Counted from the first letter of the stretch, positions 1 to 12,202 are shown. The stretch: DNA of 64,000 nucleotides from Cranoglanis bouderius (GCA_023630585.1 CM042539.1:3762755-3826754), one strand, 5' to 3'. Translations and numbers: made by a program. The notes: generated from the letters alone by a model not told the origin.

Positions 1-46
1 TTGCCAAGGTTGGTGTGGAAGAACTCGAGTGGCCTCCACAGAGCCC
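1..46 (+). mobile_element. Tc1-like transposase fragment (family I)
   Basis: The first bases read like the part of a fish Tc1-like transposase around the Trp-Pro-X-Ser-Pro-Asp block (a stretch ending in cagagccctgac). Homology then stops without the expected Asn-Pro-Ile-Glu codons. The same broad family as the MITE at 56011-56473 is likely. Only a short piece lies in the window, so the call is weak. Confidence 0.35.
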
Positions 47-906
47 TGACACTCATATCTGATGTCGCCTTGGAAATTAATCGAGAGGATGTTATGTCTG
101 TACCTGCGTATAGGAGCAGTGTAACTACAAATGCAGAAGAAAAAAAACTTTACATCTAAACCAACTCAACAAAAGACTCAAAAATATATACAAACCAAAC
201 TGAATCAAATATTTGTTGATAAACTGAAAAATAATTGGTGCGTTACTAAATGTTAGCCTGTCAAAAAAAGACAAACATTTCCCCAGAGCCACTAGAGCCT
301 GTAGAACTGCATGCAGTCAAATCAGACTATAAATGCAAATTCCAGCAAGCCACAAGGCAAAGGAAAAAAAAGTGCCTGTAAGGAAGACGAGATGAGAAAA
401 TTCAAATTCGTGGAGTTCTCCTGAAGGACAAAAGAGATTTACGATGGATGAGGATTGTAAACTCGTCAGAAGAGTGAGAGTGAGAGAGACAGCGAGAAAG
501 AGAAGGAGTTGGTGACAGAGACACATTTAGGCTGTGTTGATTTTGAAAATCTGATTTCTTAGGCATAGCTAATTTTAAAAGGAAAGATTTTCTGCAGTTG
601 GAACAGGAAGAAAGGACATGAAATCAGACTTTTTCCAATCCGCAAGCTACATCTTACGTGGTTTCAAATCCCATTAAAATCAGACGTCGTTTGTTTACAT
701 TGTCATTCAGTGTGTGACGTTTCTTGACGTCAGAAATTTGCAAAAAGAACAACATTGACGATCAGCATAAATCAGAATAAAGGTAGGTCAGGGAAGAGAG
801 AACCCAGGCCTGGAGCAAAGAAGCAGTGACCTTTTTCGTTTCTTTGTGTGAAATATGTCTGTGCCAAATACATTCAGAACAGTCACTGGACATAAAATTG
901 TTTAAG

Positions 907-1589
907 GGTGTTTTCAGACCTGTAGATCTGTGCTTTGTTCCGAAACGGGGTCTTAAATCGTTATAATGTTTGATTTTCACCTTGGCTCGGTTTACTTTCA
1001 CAAGGCAACATTTCAAAGCGTACCAAAATGTGTTTATGCAAGTCACATGTGAGTAAACTGTCCTCTCATTGGTCAGAGTGTTCCTGTTTATGTTCTGGGG
1101 TTCCGCTCATAGCGCTCATCCATCCAGATGCTTATTGTGGGTTTCTTTTTTAGCTGTAGTTACTATAATTTATCTCATTTATATGTTCCACAGAGCATCT
1201 CCTTGAGACGTTCACTAAACACCTTGTAAACCTCGGTGTTGTCACGCGTTTTTGAAAGTTGTTCAGGAATATATATGTCCGTCAGACCAAATTTCAGTGA
1301 GGCATTTTGCTTAAAGTTAAACCACAATTAATGTTGCACGCCATTATCAAAACAAACACTTTTTATGTAACGCAGTTCCCATCATGCATTGCTATACAGG
1401 TTGGTTCGCTGGTCCGTTGGGTTGGATTGCTTTCTCACCACAACGAGTTAGTTTTTAATAGGGCCAACTGTTTTGGTGCAGATGCGAGCGTGATTGCCAT
1501 GTTCATATATGTCTAAACAAACCGAACCAAGGGATAAAACGCACCTGGTTCTGAAACAAACGCTCCAAAAAGCCAGGTTTGAAAACACC
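907..1589. mobile_element. MITE-like element with short inverted ends
   Basis: A segment of about 680 bp is bounded by inverted ends: ggtgttttcagacct at 907-921 and aggtttgaaaacacc at 1575-1589, with one mismatch in 15. It has no transposase. The ends resemble a common teleost non-autonomous DNA repeat of hAT-like type, but I could not define an 8-bp target duplication, so the superfamily is open. Confidence 0.6.
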
Positions 1590-1712
1590 ATCGTCACTGG
1601 TTATTGCTCTTATGTAAAACATATCCACTAAGTGCAACACGCTGCCATTATCTGTATCTGTATAGTGCTCCACAGAGAGAGAGAGAGAGAGAAGTAAGTA
1701 TATATATATATA

Positions 1713-3221
1713 CAGGTGCATCTCAATAAATTAGAATGTCATGGAAAAGTTCATTTATTTCAGTAATTCAACTCAAATTGTGAAACTCGTGTATTAAATA
1801 AATTCAGTGTACACAGACTGAAGTAGTTTAAGTCTTTGGTTCTTTTAATTGTGATGATTTTGGCTCACATTTAACAAAAACCCACCAATTCACTATCTCA
1901 ACAAATTAGAATATGGTGACATGCCAATCAGCCAATCAACTCAAAACACCTGCAAAGGTTTCCTGAGCCTTCAAAATGGTCTCTCAGTTTGGTTCACTAG
2001 GTAAGCCACAAACATTCATTGCCAAAGAAGCTGGCTGTTCACAGAGTGCTGTATCCAAGCATGTTAACAGAAAGTTGAGTGGAAGGAAAAATTGTGGAAG
2101 AAAAAGATGCACAACCAACTGAGAGAACCGCAGCCTTATGAGGATTGTCAAGCAAAATCGATTCAAGAATTTGAGTGAACTTCACAAGGAATGGACTGAG
2201 GCTGGGGTCAAGGCATCAAGAGCCACCACACACAGACGTGCCAAGGAATTTGGCTACAGTTGTCGTATTCCTCTTTTTAAGCCACTCCTGAACCACAGAC
2301 AATGTCAGAGGCGTCTTACCTGGGCTAACGAGACGAAGAACTGGACTGTTGACCAGTGGTCCAATATCCTCTTTTCAGATGGGAGCAAGTTTTGTATTTC
2401 ATTTGGAAACCAAGGTCCTAGAGTCTGGAGGAAGGGTGGAGAAGCTCATAGCCCAAGTTGCTTGAAGTCCAGTGTTCAGTTTCCACAGTCTGTGATGATT
2501 TGGGGTACAATGTCATCTGCTGGTGTTGGTCCATTGTGTTTTTTGAAAACCAAAGTCACTGTACCCGTTTACCAAGATATTTTGGAGCACTTCATGCTTC
2601 CTTCAGCTGACCAGCATTTTGAAGATGCTGATTTCATTTTCCAGCAGGATTTGGCACCTGCCCACACTGCCAAAAGCACCAAAAGTTGGTTAAATGACCA
2701 TGGTGTTGGTGTGCTTGACTGGCCAGCAAACTCACCAGACCTGAACCCCATAGAGAATCTATGGGGTATTGTCAAGAGGAAAATGAGAAACAAGAGACCA
2801 AAAAATGCAGATGAGCTGAAGGCCACTGTCAAAGAAACCTGGGCTTCCATACCACCTCAGCAGTGCCACAAACTGATCACCTCCATGCCACGCCGAATTG
2901 AGGCAGCAATTAAAGCAAAAGGAGCCCCTACCAAGTATTGAGTACATGTACAGTAAATGAACATACTTTCCAGAAGGCCAACAATTCACTAAAAATGTTT
3001 TTTTTATTGGTCTTATGAAGTATTCTAATTTGTTGAGATAGTGAATTGGTGGGTTTTTGTTAAATGTGAGCCAAAATCATCACAATTAAAAGAACCAAAG
3101 ACTTAAACTACTTCAGTCTGTGTGCACTGAATTTATTTAATACACGAGTTTCACAATTTGAGTTGAATTACTGAAATAAACGAACTTTTCCATGACATTC
3201 TAATTTATTGAGATGCACCTG
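1713..3221 (+). mobile_element. Tc1-like transposon, family A, copy 1
   Basis: A complete 1509-bp element. It starts caggtgcatctcaataaatt at 1713 and ends with the reverse complement at 3221, flanked by the TA target duplication (1711-1712, 3222-3223). The inverted repeats are about 201 bp (1713-1913 and 3021-3221), with an outer and an inner copy of a caaNaaattagaat motif, which is an IR/DR architecture. The transposase frame (1976-2941) has full length but is broken by a stop. A second copy, 1507 bp, lies at 45740-47246. Confidence 0.95.
1976..2941 (+). pseudogene. Tc1-like transposase, one nonsense mutation (family A copy 1)
   Basis: The frame from ATG 1976 to TGA 2941 has exactly the length (966 nt) of the intact copy at 46018-46983 and matches it almost throughout. 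Codon 49, CGA (Arg) in the intact copy, is TGA here at 2120-2122, a C-to-T change at a CpG. An open frame restarts at Met 2138. The residue after the first catalytic Asp is also altered (FSDGSK, where the other copy has FSDESK). The second Asp (FQQDLAPAH) and the Glu (NPIENLW) are present, 34 residues apart. The protein should therefore be truncated inside the N-terminal DNA-binding domain and inactive. Confidence 0.93.

Positions 3222-3227
<6 letters not shown>

Positions 3228-3263
<36 letters not shown>
3228..3263. repeat. (AC)n microsatellite between two transposons
   Basis: An AC dinucleotide run fills the 40-bp gap between the end of the family A element (3221) and the start of the family B element (3262). 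Confidence 0.95.
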
Positions 3264-3267
<4 letters not shown>

Positions 3268-4877
3268 GTCCTAAAAGTGAGTACACCCCTCACATTTTTG
3301 TAAATATTTTATTATATCTTTTCATGGGATAACACTGATGAAATGACACTTTGCTACAATGTAAAGTAGTGAGTGTACAGCTTGTATAACAGTGTAAATT
3401 TGCTGTCCCCTCAAAATAACTCAACACACAGCCATTAATGTCTAAACCGCTGGCAACAAAAGTGAGTACACCCCTAAGTGAAAATGTCCAAATTGGGCCC
3501 AAAGTGTCAATATTTTGTGTGGCCACCATTATTTTCCAGCACTGCCTTAACCCTGTTGGGCATGGAGTTCACCAGAGCTTCACAGGTTGCCACTGGAGTC
3601 CTCTTCCACTCCTCCATGACGACATCACAGAGCTGGTGGATGTTAGAGATCTTGCGCTCCTCCACCTTCCGCTTGAGGATGCCCCACAGATGCTCAATAG
3701 GGTTTAGGTCTGGAGACATGCTTGGCCAGTCCATCACCTTTACCCTCAGCTTCTTTAGCAAGGCAGTGGTCGTCTTGGAGGTGTGTTTGGGGTCGTTATC
3801 ATGTTGGAATACTGCCCTGTGGCCCAGTTTCCGAAGGGAGGGGATCATGCTCTGCTTCAGTATGTCACAGTACGTCACAGTACACTCCCCAGTGCCGGCA
3901 GCACTCATGCAGCCCCAGACCATGACACTTCCACCACCATGCTTGACTGTAGGCAAGACACACTTGTACTCCTCACCTGGTTGCCACCACACACGCTTGA
4001 CACCATCTGAACCAAATAAGTTTATCTTGGTCTCATCAGACCACAGGACATGGTTCCAGTAATCCATGTCCTTAGTCTGCTTGTCTTCAGCAAACTGTTT
4101 GCGGGCTTTCTTGTGCATCATCTTTAGAAGAGGCTTCCTTCTGGGACGACAGCCATGCAGACCAATTTGATGCAGTGTGCGGCGTATGGTCTGAGCACTG
4201 ACAGGCTGACCCCCCACCCCTTCAACCTCTGTAGCAATGCTGGCAGCACTCATACGTCTATTCTGCAAAGCCAACCTCTGGATATGATGCTGAGCACGTG
4301 CAGTCAACTTCTTTGGTCGACCATGGCGAGGCCTGTTCTGAGTGGAACCTGTCCTGTTAAACCGCTGTATGGTCTTGGCCACCGTGCTGCAGCTCAGTTT
4401 CAGGGTTTTGGCAATCTTCTTATAGCCTAGGCCATCTTTATGTAGAGCAACAATTCTTTTTTTCAGATCCTCAGAGAGTTCTTTGCCATGAGGTGCCATG
4501 TTGAACTTCCAGTGACCAGTATGAGAGAGTGTGAGAGCAATAACACCAAACTTAACACACCTGCTCCCCATTCACACCTGAGACCTTGTAATACTAACGA
4601 GTCACATGACACCGGGGAGCGAAAATGGCTAATTGGGCCCAGTTTGGACATTTTCACTTAGGGGTGTACTCACTTTTGTTGCCAGCGGTTTAGACATTAA
4701 TGGCTGTGTGCTGAGTTATTTTGAGGGGACAGCAAATTTACACTGTTATACAAGCTGTACACTCACTACTTTACATTGTACCAAAGTGTCATTTCTTCAG
4801 TGTTGTCCCATGAAAAAATATAATAAAATATTTACAAAAATGTGAGGGAGGGGTGTACTCACTTTTGTGAGATACTT
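3262..4877 (-). mobile_element. Tc1-like transposon, family B, full length with open transposase
   Basis: About 1.6 kb with long inverted repeats of about 230-245 bp. Each contains two copies of an aaaagtgagtacacccct motif (about 3274 and 3459 on the left, mirrored near 4657 and 4850 on the right). The transposase reads leftward and is intact. The extreme ends have drifted: the left end reads cagtatgtcctaaa where the right end in reverse reads aagtatctcacaaa, and the left flank lacks a clean TA. This copy may therefore be hard to mobilise even though the protein looks whole. Confidence 0.93.
3507..4499 (-). CDS. Tc1-like DDE transposase, intact (family B)
   Basis: This frame would encode the transposase that excises and reinserts the surrounding element at TA sites. 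I chose the Met at 4499 (MAPHGKELSEDL, 330 residues) because Tc1 transposases are about 340 residues and start just before a helix-turn-helix; the frame stays open upstream to 4571, which would add 24 residues. Residues about 1-55 form the first HTH (YKKIAKTLKLSCSTVAKTI), followed by a GRPR-like basic linker (RPRHGRPKK) and a second HTH (SAQTIRRTLHQIGL). The catalytic triad is present: Asp in WSDETK, Asp in FQHDNDPKH, Glu in NPIEHLW, the last two 34 residues apart (DD34E). There is no stop or frameshift. Whether it is expressed cannot be read from the sequence. Confidence 0.9.
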   Translation of the reverse strand: MAPHGKELSEDLKKRIVALHKDGLGYKKIAKTLKLSCSTVAKTIQRFNRTGSTQNRPRHGRPKKLTARAQHHIQRLALQNRRMSAASIATEVEGVGGQPVSAQTIRRTLHQIGLHGCRPRRKPLLKMMHKKARKQFAEDKQTKDMDYWNHVLWSDETKINLFGSDGVKRVWWQPGEEYKCVLPTVKHGGGSVMVWGCMSAAGTGECTVTYCDILKQSMIPSLRKLGHRAVFQHDNDPKHTSKTTTALLKKLRVKVMDWPSMSPDLNPIEHLWGILKRKVEERKISNIHQLCDVVMEEWKRTPVATCEALVNSMPNRVKAVLENNGGHTKY

Positions 4878-4878
4878 A

Positions 4879-4962
4879 TAATATATATATTATATTATAT
4901 TATATTATATTATATTATATTATATTATATTATATTATATTATATTATATTATATTATATAT
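4879..4962. repeat. (TATAT)n pentanucleotide microsatellite
   Basis: A run of tatat/atatt units directly abuts the right end of the family B transposon. Confidence 0.95.
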
Positions 4963-5206
4963 GCTTTGTTATTGTGCTTTGTTACATTCCAGAAAGATCA
5001 GAAAAGTTTGTTAAAGAAACCAGTACCAAGCTGGGGCTAGTACTGTGACTAGTGCTGCTGCTAGTCAAAATGGGGTCCTTTAAGTGGCATTTAATGGCCA
5101 TATGATTTTCTGGTAAAATATTTTAATTGAATAATGATGAAAAATGTGCGCAATGAACATATAAGTTTTCTTTTATAAATTAATTAAATCTGGGTCTGCT
5201 TGACCT

Positions 5207-5930
5207 TACATTCACATTAGCAAGCGACAAGTCATTTATGTCGCTTGTAGTTTGTCTCTTGTGGATGTTGATCGAGCGCTACTGTTGTTGCCCAAGGGCG
5301 CTTACCACCCGTCCACCTCTGATGAAAAAGAGTATTGGCCAAATTGTAGCCCACAGCACATGATGTACTACAGTATACAATTTATTTGTCTTTAAAATGT
5401 ATTTAAATTGAATTGTAATAGTTTAGTAAAGTGAAAAAAAAAAAAATTGTTGTTTGATGTACGTTACATGCCATTATTTGTATTAGCTATTAGCAGGACA
5501 CACTAAATACAAACACTCTCCAGACACACCAATGATCTTTATTGAAGCTTTATTTTTCTTCATAATGTCTCTATAGACATTTAATGAGAGGTCGTACATA
5601 AAAGGATAAGATGATAAAAGGATAAGTTTTTATTCTGTAGTTTTAAGCAGTACATAATAACTAAAAGCAGGCAGGAACTAAAGTTGTGACAGGGAAAAGT
5701 GAAGAAATATTGTACAAGGCATGCCATATGATTGGTCCGAGGAATCATTCGAGCCGATCTTTCGGATTTGTTGCTTTACTGAGTCAAATATAATTTACAT
5801 AAAGTTGAGAAAATCTGAACTTGCATGTCTTTTGCCGCACTGTCGCTGAAATCGCAGCTCTGTGTTGCATGCGTACATAGAAAATGAATGGTCACCTGAC
5901 GCGTCATTGCTCACTAGTGTGAAAGTAATG
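5207..5930. mobile_element. possible MITE with imperfect inverted ends
   Basis: The left edge reads attcacattagcaagcg and the right edge (tgctcactagtgtgaaa) is its imperfect reverse complement, about 12 of 17 matching. The interior is non-coding and A/T-rich. The call rests only on these ends. Confidence 0.35.
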
Positions 5931-7990
5931 TGAGACATGTGGAGTAGTAACTCCTTATAGGCATTGTTTAGGTCAAGCTACCGGAGCAAACCACTGATGC
6001 TAGATAAAAATGAATGAATAAATGAATAATGCACCTCCTATTCATATCTGTATTTTTATCTGTTTAGAACACATTTCCTGTTCATTGTAAATGTGTCTGT
6101 ATTCAGTTAGATTCCTGAACAGTATAATCTCCATGTTGTATTCAGCTATTTATAGTCCAAACACTTGCATGTAGACAATTTTTTCGTTTTAAATAAATAA
6201 ATAAATAAAATTTTAAAAAAATTAAATCACATTTCTCTGCTGTGTAAAACAATACCACATATTTTCTATTGTCTTAAGATTAAGGCAAGAGAAAAGCTGA
6301 GGATCTCTGGTTATCATCACTTATCACCGTTACACACATACGCATACAAAATCCTAGGTTGCCCCTAGCAACAGTACTGTTCTCCTCTAAGCAGATGTAC
6401 ATACATCACCACTATGTGATCATCTCTCAAGAGTCCACTTTTACCCTATGACCCAAAAGCTGCTCTGTGCAAAATCTAACCAAACACTTCATTTTCTCAC
6501 ATATGAATAAAGCAAAGTGTTCTGGCACAAGATGAACAACTGCAAATGACCCGGAAATTTTGGCCCTTTAATCTGTGCCATTATACAACTTGCTGCAACT
6601 TAAAAACCTTTTCTCCTTAGCAACAAATCTTTTACGTCAGTGATGTGCTGCGCTGATAAATGGCTTTTTCCATAGCTGCTTCCCATTGTGGGCAAATATT
6701 TCTAACAGAGTCACTCTTCTGGGCTTCTGCTTTCCATAATGTGAGAATTAACCTGCAGGACCGAGACACTATTCCCTACTTTCAGGTCACTACACTGCCA
6801 AAATGTCTCTTGACACTGAAAAGTAAAATAGGAAGTGATTCGAGATGCAGCCAGAGATCCACACGAGCCACATGAGTTTAACAAATTCTGCGCGTCTACG
6901 TAGCTGATGTATCCAAATAGATCCTGAAGAGCTTTAGATGAATTTATAACACGACCTAACTGTTTTAAAATTTCAGAAGCATTAAAGTGACAACCCACAC
7001 ACACCCACACACACCCACACACACAGACGCACACATTTTCACCTATGCAGCGAGACTCAAACTTTGTCAGGTCCCTTCACAATTTCTGATCTACTGCATG
7101 TAATTCAATCAGCACACAAGCGTGTGTGCAAGTCAGTGGCTTTGCTGATGATGTAGATCACACTGCTGTATAAACACATTTTCCTCAACATACTTGTTAG
7201 TGTGATCATTATTAGACCACCAGGGACCTGAACAAGCGAAAACAATTTTATTATTAATTTCATCAGGTTTAATGAAAGGAAGTTACCACACACCTCATGC
7301 AGTGTGTACAAAGGCAATTGCCACGAATCCTGCACTCAAACGCTTCCTGTAGTTGTTGATCAAGGTGTGTGTGGAGGCTTTGTAGTGGCTTCACTTCTCT
7401 AAGCAGAATGATCTCCGCTGCACGTATTTAGCTGATTTTACACAAATGTTCATAAAACAGAGTTGAGACCCTACCACATGACTAGACTACTAGACTATTA
7501 CTTCATACTACAAGGATAATTTGGCTGCTTTCAATTGTTCACGGTTTTATATCTGATTACTGCGTTGCAGGATTTCACCATTTCAAATGTTTTAATGACT
7601 AAATCGTCATGCAAGCAAGACTGGAACCTCACTAGAACTTTTTTTGTCACTAAATGTGCCCAGGAACCATCTACTTTCACAGAAACGTGCCAAGTGACTG
7701 GCATCGCAGACAACTAAGCACTAACATTTTCCTGGAGCTCTTTGGCAAACAGGCAAGATAATCTTGTTTACTCGTGGCTAAAAGCTTCAAACTAAACACT
7801 GCAACACTGTACAAGATGTTTAGACCTTTTTGCAGTCATGTGACTCATTAAAAGACCTAATTTTGTCCCAGTGTCACCCTTTGTATCTATGGAGAGCGCT
7901 AGTGTATAGGTTATAGCCTTCAAGATCCTGAAGCTTACAGCCAGAAAAGTGAACCAAAAAAAAAGGGAAAAATCACCTACAGTCCTGCTA

Positions 7991-8027
<37 letters not shown>

Positions 8028-9450
8028 GGGACTTTTCATTTCGTCTTCCTTGTAAATACTTCAACCATGAACCCATTCATGCATTTTTGATTGGTGGCTT
8101 GTTACTCACTGCACTACTGCTTCATCCTGTAAAACTGATATAAAACAAAGTGACACTGGAAAGGCAGAACACCATATTCAAACCGTGATGCTCATAAATT
8201 CCTTTATACCGTGCTATTAATGTTTTCCACTGCGTGCATTTGATGGTGTCATTAATCCTGATCTTAGCTGTGGGACGCCAACAGATGTATTTTTGTAGGG
8301 ATTTTTTTCAGTTTTATTTTTGTTTTTTGGGGAGATTTGTGGTGGACAGTTACCCCTCAAGTGGTTCCCCTACTGTAGCGAACTCTCAAGGGTTAACAGG
8401 TCCTTCAGCTACAGCGAAGAACTGGAACCAACCCGTGTGTTTTCTGAAGACGGCCTTAAAATGACTTCATATTACAGAGATACGCAGCATCTTTCCACCA
8501 AGAGAGTACAGTGATATTAAGCATAAAACCATAACAGACTAATTTTCTGAGTTTGAGATTGTTTTGGATAAGAATGGAGATTCAACAGACAACACCGTGT
8601 TAAACCTGCAACACACTTGCATCCACAGACCACATGCTGCACACTATTTTAAGTGTTGGTCTGTTCATACGAGGCGAATAAAATACCCAGTTTATCATCA
8701 CTCCACAATGTAAATCATGAAGATGTAGACATGCAAGAAAAAAACATTCACGATTTTTAACAGCTTTAAACAGCTTTCCCACATCAAACCCATAAATCTG
8801 TTTTTTTTTTGTTTGTTTTTTTTAAAAATCCATTAAACAGTTCTCATATTTACACAATACACATTTTTTTGATTTAGATATGTTATCATCGTTCACACGG
8901 CTCCATCAACGCAACATCAGTGATAAATCTGTGCTCATTTCAGGCCATTCTAACACTGTGCATGCTTGATAAGCTAAGGTTACAGCACTGTATCTGGACC
9001 ACACTCGAGAATAATATGGGCCGATCTCAAGGTCGAGTCCCACAACATGCGTCCTGATTTTAGGCTGGTCTTAAACAATTATCCTCTCACATTGCCCTGT
9101 GGTGTGGAGTGTATAAAATTACCCTGTCCAATCTTCTCACAGTCCAGTCGTGACTGCCCTGATGTAAGAAAATTAAACACGTACAATATTTATGATTCAA
9201 CATCTGCAGTGTGTGAGGGGAACGCCGATGGTCTCGTGTGAAAACTCGATCATGACGTCATGTGTGAAAGACCCACGACAGCCAAACCGAACGGATGTAA
9301 TCAATATTTAAGTAAAACGCCGGGTGGCCAAGTGGAAAACTAGATGGAGCAAAACAAAATTTGATCTAAACTCACATTTAAAAATTCTGCAAAATCCAAG
9401 GGTTCCAAGGACTCTGATTTCTAGGGTTCAGGAGTATAATCTTTAAACAT
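5931..9450. other. gene-free stretch, presumed arrestin intron 1
   Basis: No supported coding exon was seen on either strand. The stretch holds A/T-rich DNA, a taaa tetranucleotide run near 6190, an acaccc/acacac run near 6993-7023 and poly-T at 7997-8021. Open frames here lack family motifs and splice context. Confidence 0.5.
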
Positions 9451-9453
9451 GTG

Positions 9454-10017
9454 GGGTCATTCCATCTCAAGTGGTCCAATACAAGTTGCTCAACCATTTT
9501 TAATTTTCCTAAAAAAAAATTTTGCTGGATTACCTTCATGTATTAGCATTGCAAAACCACCAGTCTTTTTATGTTTTACTTGGTTTAACTACGTCGGCCA
9601 TCTTTGTGTCATAAATTTTGGTTATACGGCTGTTTACAATATCTCAGGTCCTAGCTCCTTGGAACAAAAACTGATCTCTAGAGCACATTACAAGGTACAT
9701 GTGCATATATAAACATTTTGCACATTCATGTTCCTTAGACTTAGAACTTCCAATTGTAATACTCCAAACCTAATGCTCAAGATTGCTCACAGTCCCACTT
9801 TTAGGGTCAATTTATAATGGGAAGGGCTTGAGTCTCAGTCTTAATTTTTTTTTTAGGGGGTACCTAGGTAAGTATAGTGTGCATGCAGGTTTGAGACTTC
9901 TCCTCAATTTTGGGTTGAATATCTCTGGTGGGGGACCAGCTACGAATCTAAAACTTTCACAGAAATAATTCCTCTATAGTAGCACTCTGCTTTTGGACCA
10001 CTTGAGATGGACCGACC
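9454..10017. mobile_element. MITE with about 25-bp inverted ends
   Basis: Left end gggtcattccatctcaag followed by tggtccaa at 9454-9479; the right end at 9993-10017 is its near-perfect reverse complement (ttggaccacttgagatgg then accgaccc). The element is about 560 bp with no transposase, and the interior is non-coding. A shared tgtg on both flanks could be a short target duplication. Confidence 0.75.
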
Positions 10018-11391
10018 CTGTGGTGTTTTATTCTGGACAAAGAATCTCTAAAAGCCTTTCCTTATATGTGCAGTCTCACATTTTCAAAACATTTTTTTTG
10101 AAACATGGCCTAGGATTAGTCACTACATAAGTCATTACAGAACTTTTACACAAATTTCACACTGTCTAGAACCATCAAATTGCCCAACATTGGTCCATTG
10201 AATATATCACCATTTACATTTGTGGCATTTTGGCAGAGCAACTTACAATATCAATAAATACATCCCCGTACTAGTTCACTAGGTCAGGGACTATCAGTTG
10301 AAGCATCATATTAACTTATAAAAAAAAGATTAAACATTTTAACATTTAAAAGTTTTAGATTAACAAAGGGGGTTTCCCCCCCCCCTACATTCCCACAAAC
10401 ACTGTTAACAGAAAATGTACGGATACAGTCACAGTTGCATGTGTGAATGCATTTTTGCCCGACTGGCTGCCACAGGACCAGGGATTATAACCATAAAATA
10501 TACAGCTCATTGACGTAAAGTCATTCAAACAAACAAATTAGCATTTCCTGGTGGCGTTATCAAACACAAGCTCTCATAACCACGGCACAATAAATGGAAG
10601 CAATGAAAGCGTACATAAAACGTATGCATCCCAGGAAATGCTGTTTGCACAAGAAGACAAATTGTACAGACAGATATATGGGCATCTATACATTCATGAC
10701 ACCGCGTGACTGCTGTGAAGGAAGCATGAGTGTTTTTTACGTTCTGAAGCACATGCATTAACTTGTGTAACAAAATATCATTGCCACAAAGCCTTTCCTT
10801 CAGCTTTTCTGTGCTTACCACTTGCTAAAAAGCAGATGGGAGCAAACACTTTTTTCACAGTATGAGTATGCAGCCTTTTTACTGGTGGCGGACAAGGCAG
10901 TTACTATGGTGATGAGTGATGAAGCCTCAGAGGTCAGGAGGGTCATCTACTTACAGAGAGACAGAGAAAGGGCTGTTTATGCTGGAGACAGAGGAGAGCA
11001 TAGCGGAAAAAAAAAAAAGTGAAACAAAGAGAAGCAAAAAAATATTTGTACAAAGAAGAGAATTTCAGTCGTGCAGTGTTCAAGCGGTCACACAAGGCAA
11101 CGGTAACACAAAGTATGACATTCATATTCATCTCTGGATCCAATTCATTAATTCTGACTTAATCTTATCCTTGAAGATTATCTTAATGATTTACAGTGAT
11201 GTTTGAAAAGCTAAAAATCATCTCATCTCTATTATTCCGAGCCCACCACTTGCCCTTTAACCTTACATTCTTTAAAATAGTAATGAAGTGAGATAGGAGA
11301 GAATGCGCTTTTAGCACAAGTTGGACATTAAGGCTACTGATTAACCCCAAATAACTACTAGACCCGATTCCTGGTTTTACACACTTATATA
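10018..11391. other. gene-free stretch with a short dispersed-repeat fragment
   Basis: No coding exon is supported. Around 10190-10290 a catttacatttgtggcattt stretch resembles the 3' part of a teleost interspersed repeat. A poly-C run lies at 10375-10385. Nothing else is recognised. Confidence 0.45.
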
Positions 11392-12090
11392 CAGTACTGG
11401 CCAAAAGTCTTAGGCACCCTATTTGTTTAGTACAAATTTTGTTATAGATGTTGATAACAAAATAATGACTTCTGCATTATTACGTCAGAACAAAACATTT
11501 TAGATTTCCAAACGTTACTTTTCCAACAAAAAAAAATGAAATGTTCCAGAAAAACGTTTGTATGTCAGTAAAGAATGCAACATACTAAGTCACAGACCAC
11601 CTTTCAGACAAAAAATATAATGAAGGCTGCTGGGTTTCGCATGCAGAAAATAGAAGCAAGTGCAACAAATGTCCCAGAAGAACTGTGGCAGATGAAAACT
11701 TACTAGCTAATTGCATTATAAAACTGCAGACTATTATCCATCAATCCATTTTCTGTACCGCTTATCCTACACAGGGTCACGGGGAATCTGAAGCCTTTCC
11801 CAGGGAACTCGGGGCACAAGATGGGGGGGACACCCTGGACGGGGTGCCAACCAATTGCGGGGCACAATCACGCACACATTTCACACTACGGACAATTTAG
11901 AGATGCCAATCAGCCTACAACGCATGTCTTTGGACTGGGGGAGAACCCAGAGGAAACCCCTTAAGCATGGGAAGAGCATGCAAACCCCGCGCACACAGGG
12001 CAGAGGCGGGAATTGAACTCTCAACCCCGGAGGTGCGAGGCAAACGTGCTAACCAGTTGTGCCTCCCACCTCAGACTATTATTTAAATAA

Positions 12091-12122
<32 letters not shown>

Positions 12123-12202
12123 ATGTAGAAATGTTTGACTTCATTCTTTTTGAAGGCATCTTTACTTGACAGCATTTCTTTGCAGACTTTTGCACAGTAC
12201 TG
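11392..12202. mobile_element. Tc1-like deletion derivative, family C
   Basis: The ends are cagtactggccaaaagtctt at 11392 and, mirrored, agacttttgcacagtactg ending at 12202. Both are flanked by TA (11390-11391 and 12203-12204). The coding part has been lost; about 480 bp of its own sequence remains. A LINE-type 3' end is inserted in the middle (11738-12071). Confidence 0.85.
11738..12071 (+). mobile_element. L2-type LINE 3' end, inserted with an 11-bp target duplication
   Basis: This is the common teleost repeat that begins ccatcaatccattttctgta, passes through tctttggactgggggagaa and ends at gtgctaaccagttgtgcctc. Identical 11-bp flanks cagactattat at 11727-11737 and 12072-12082 mark a target-site duplication, so the piece arrived by target-primed insertion into an existing family C Tc1 element. 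It is 5'-truncated and has no open frame. The L2 (Maui-like) assignment is from memory of fish repeats. Confidence 0.8.

Noticed and set aside
9047..9968. Small open frames around the MITE at 9454-10017
   Set aside because: They cross the inverted ends of the MITE, have no motifs and no splice context.
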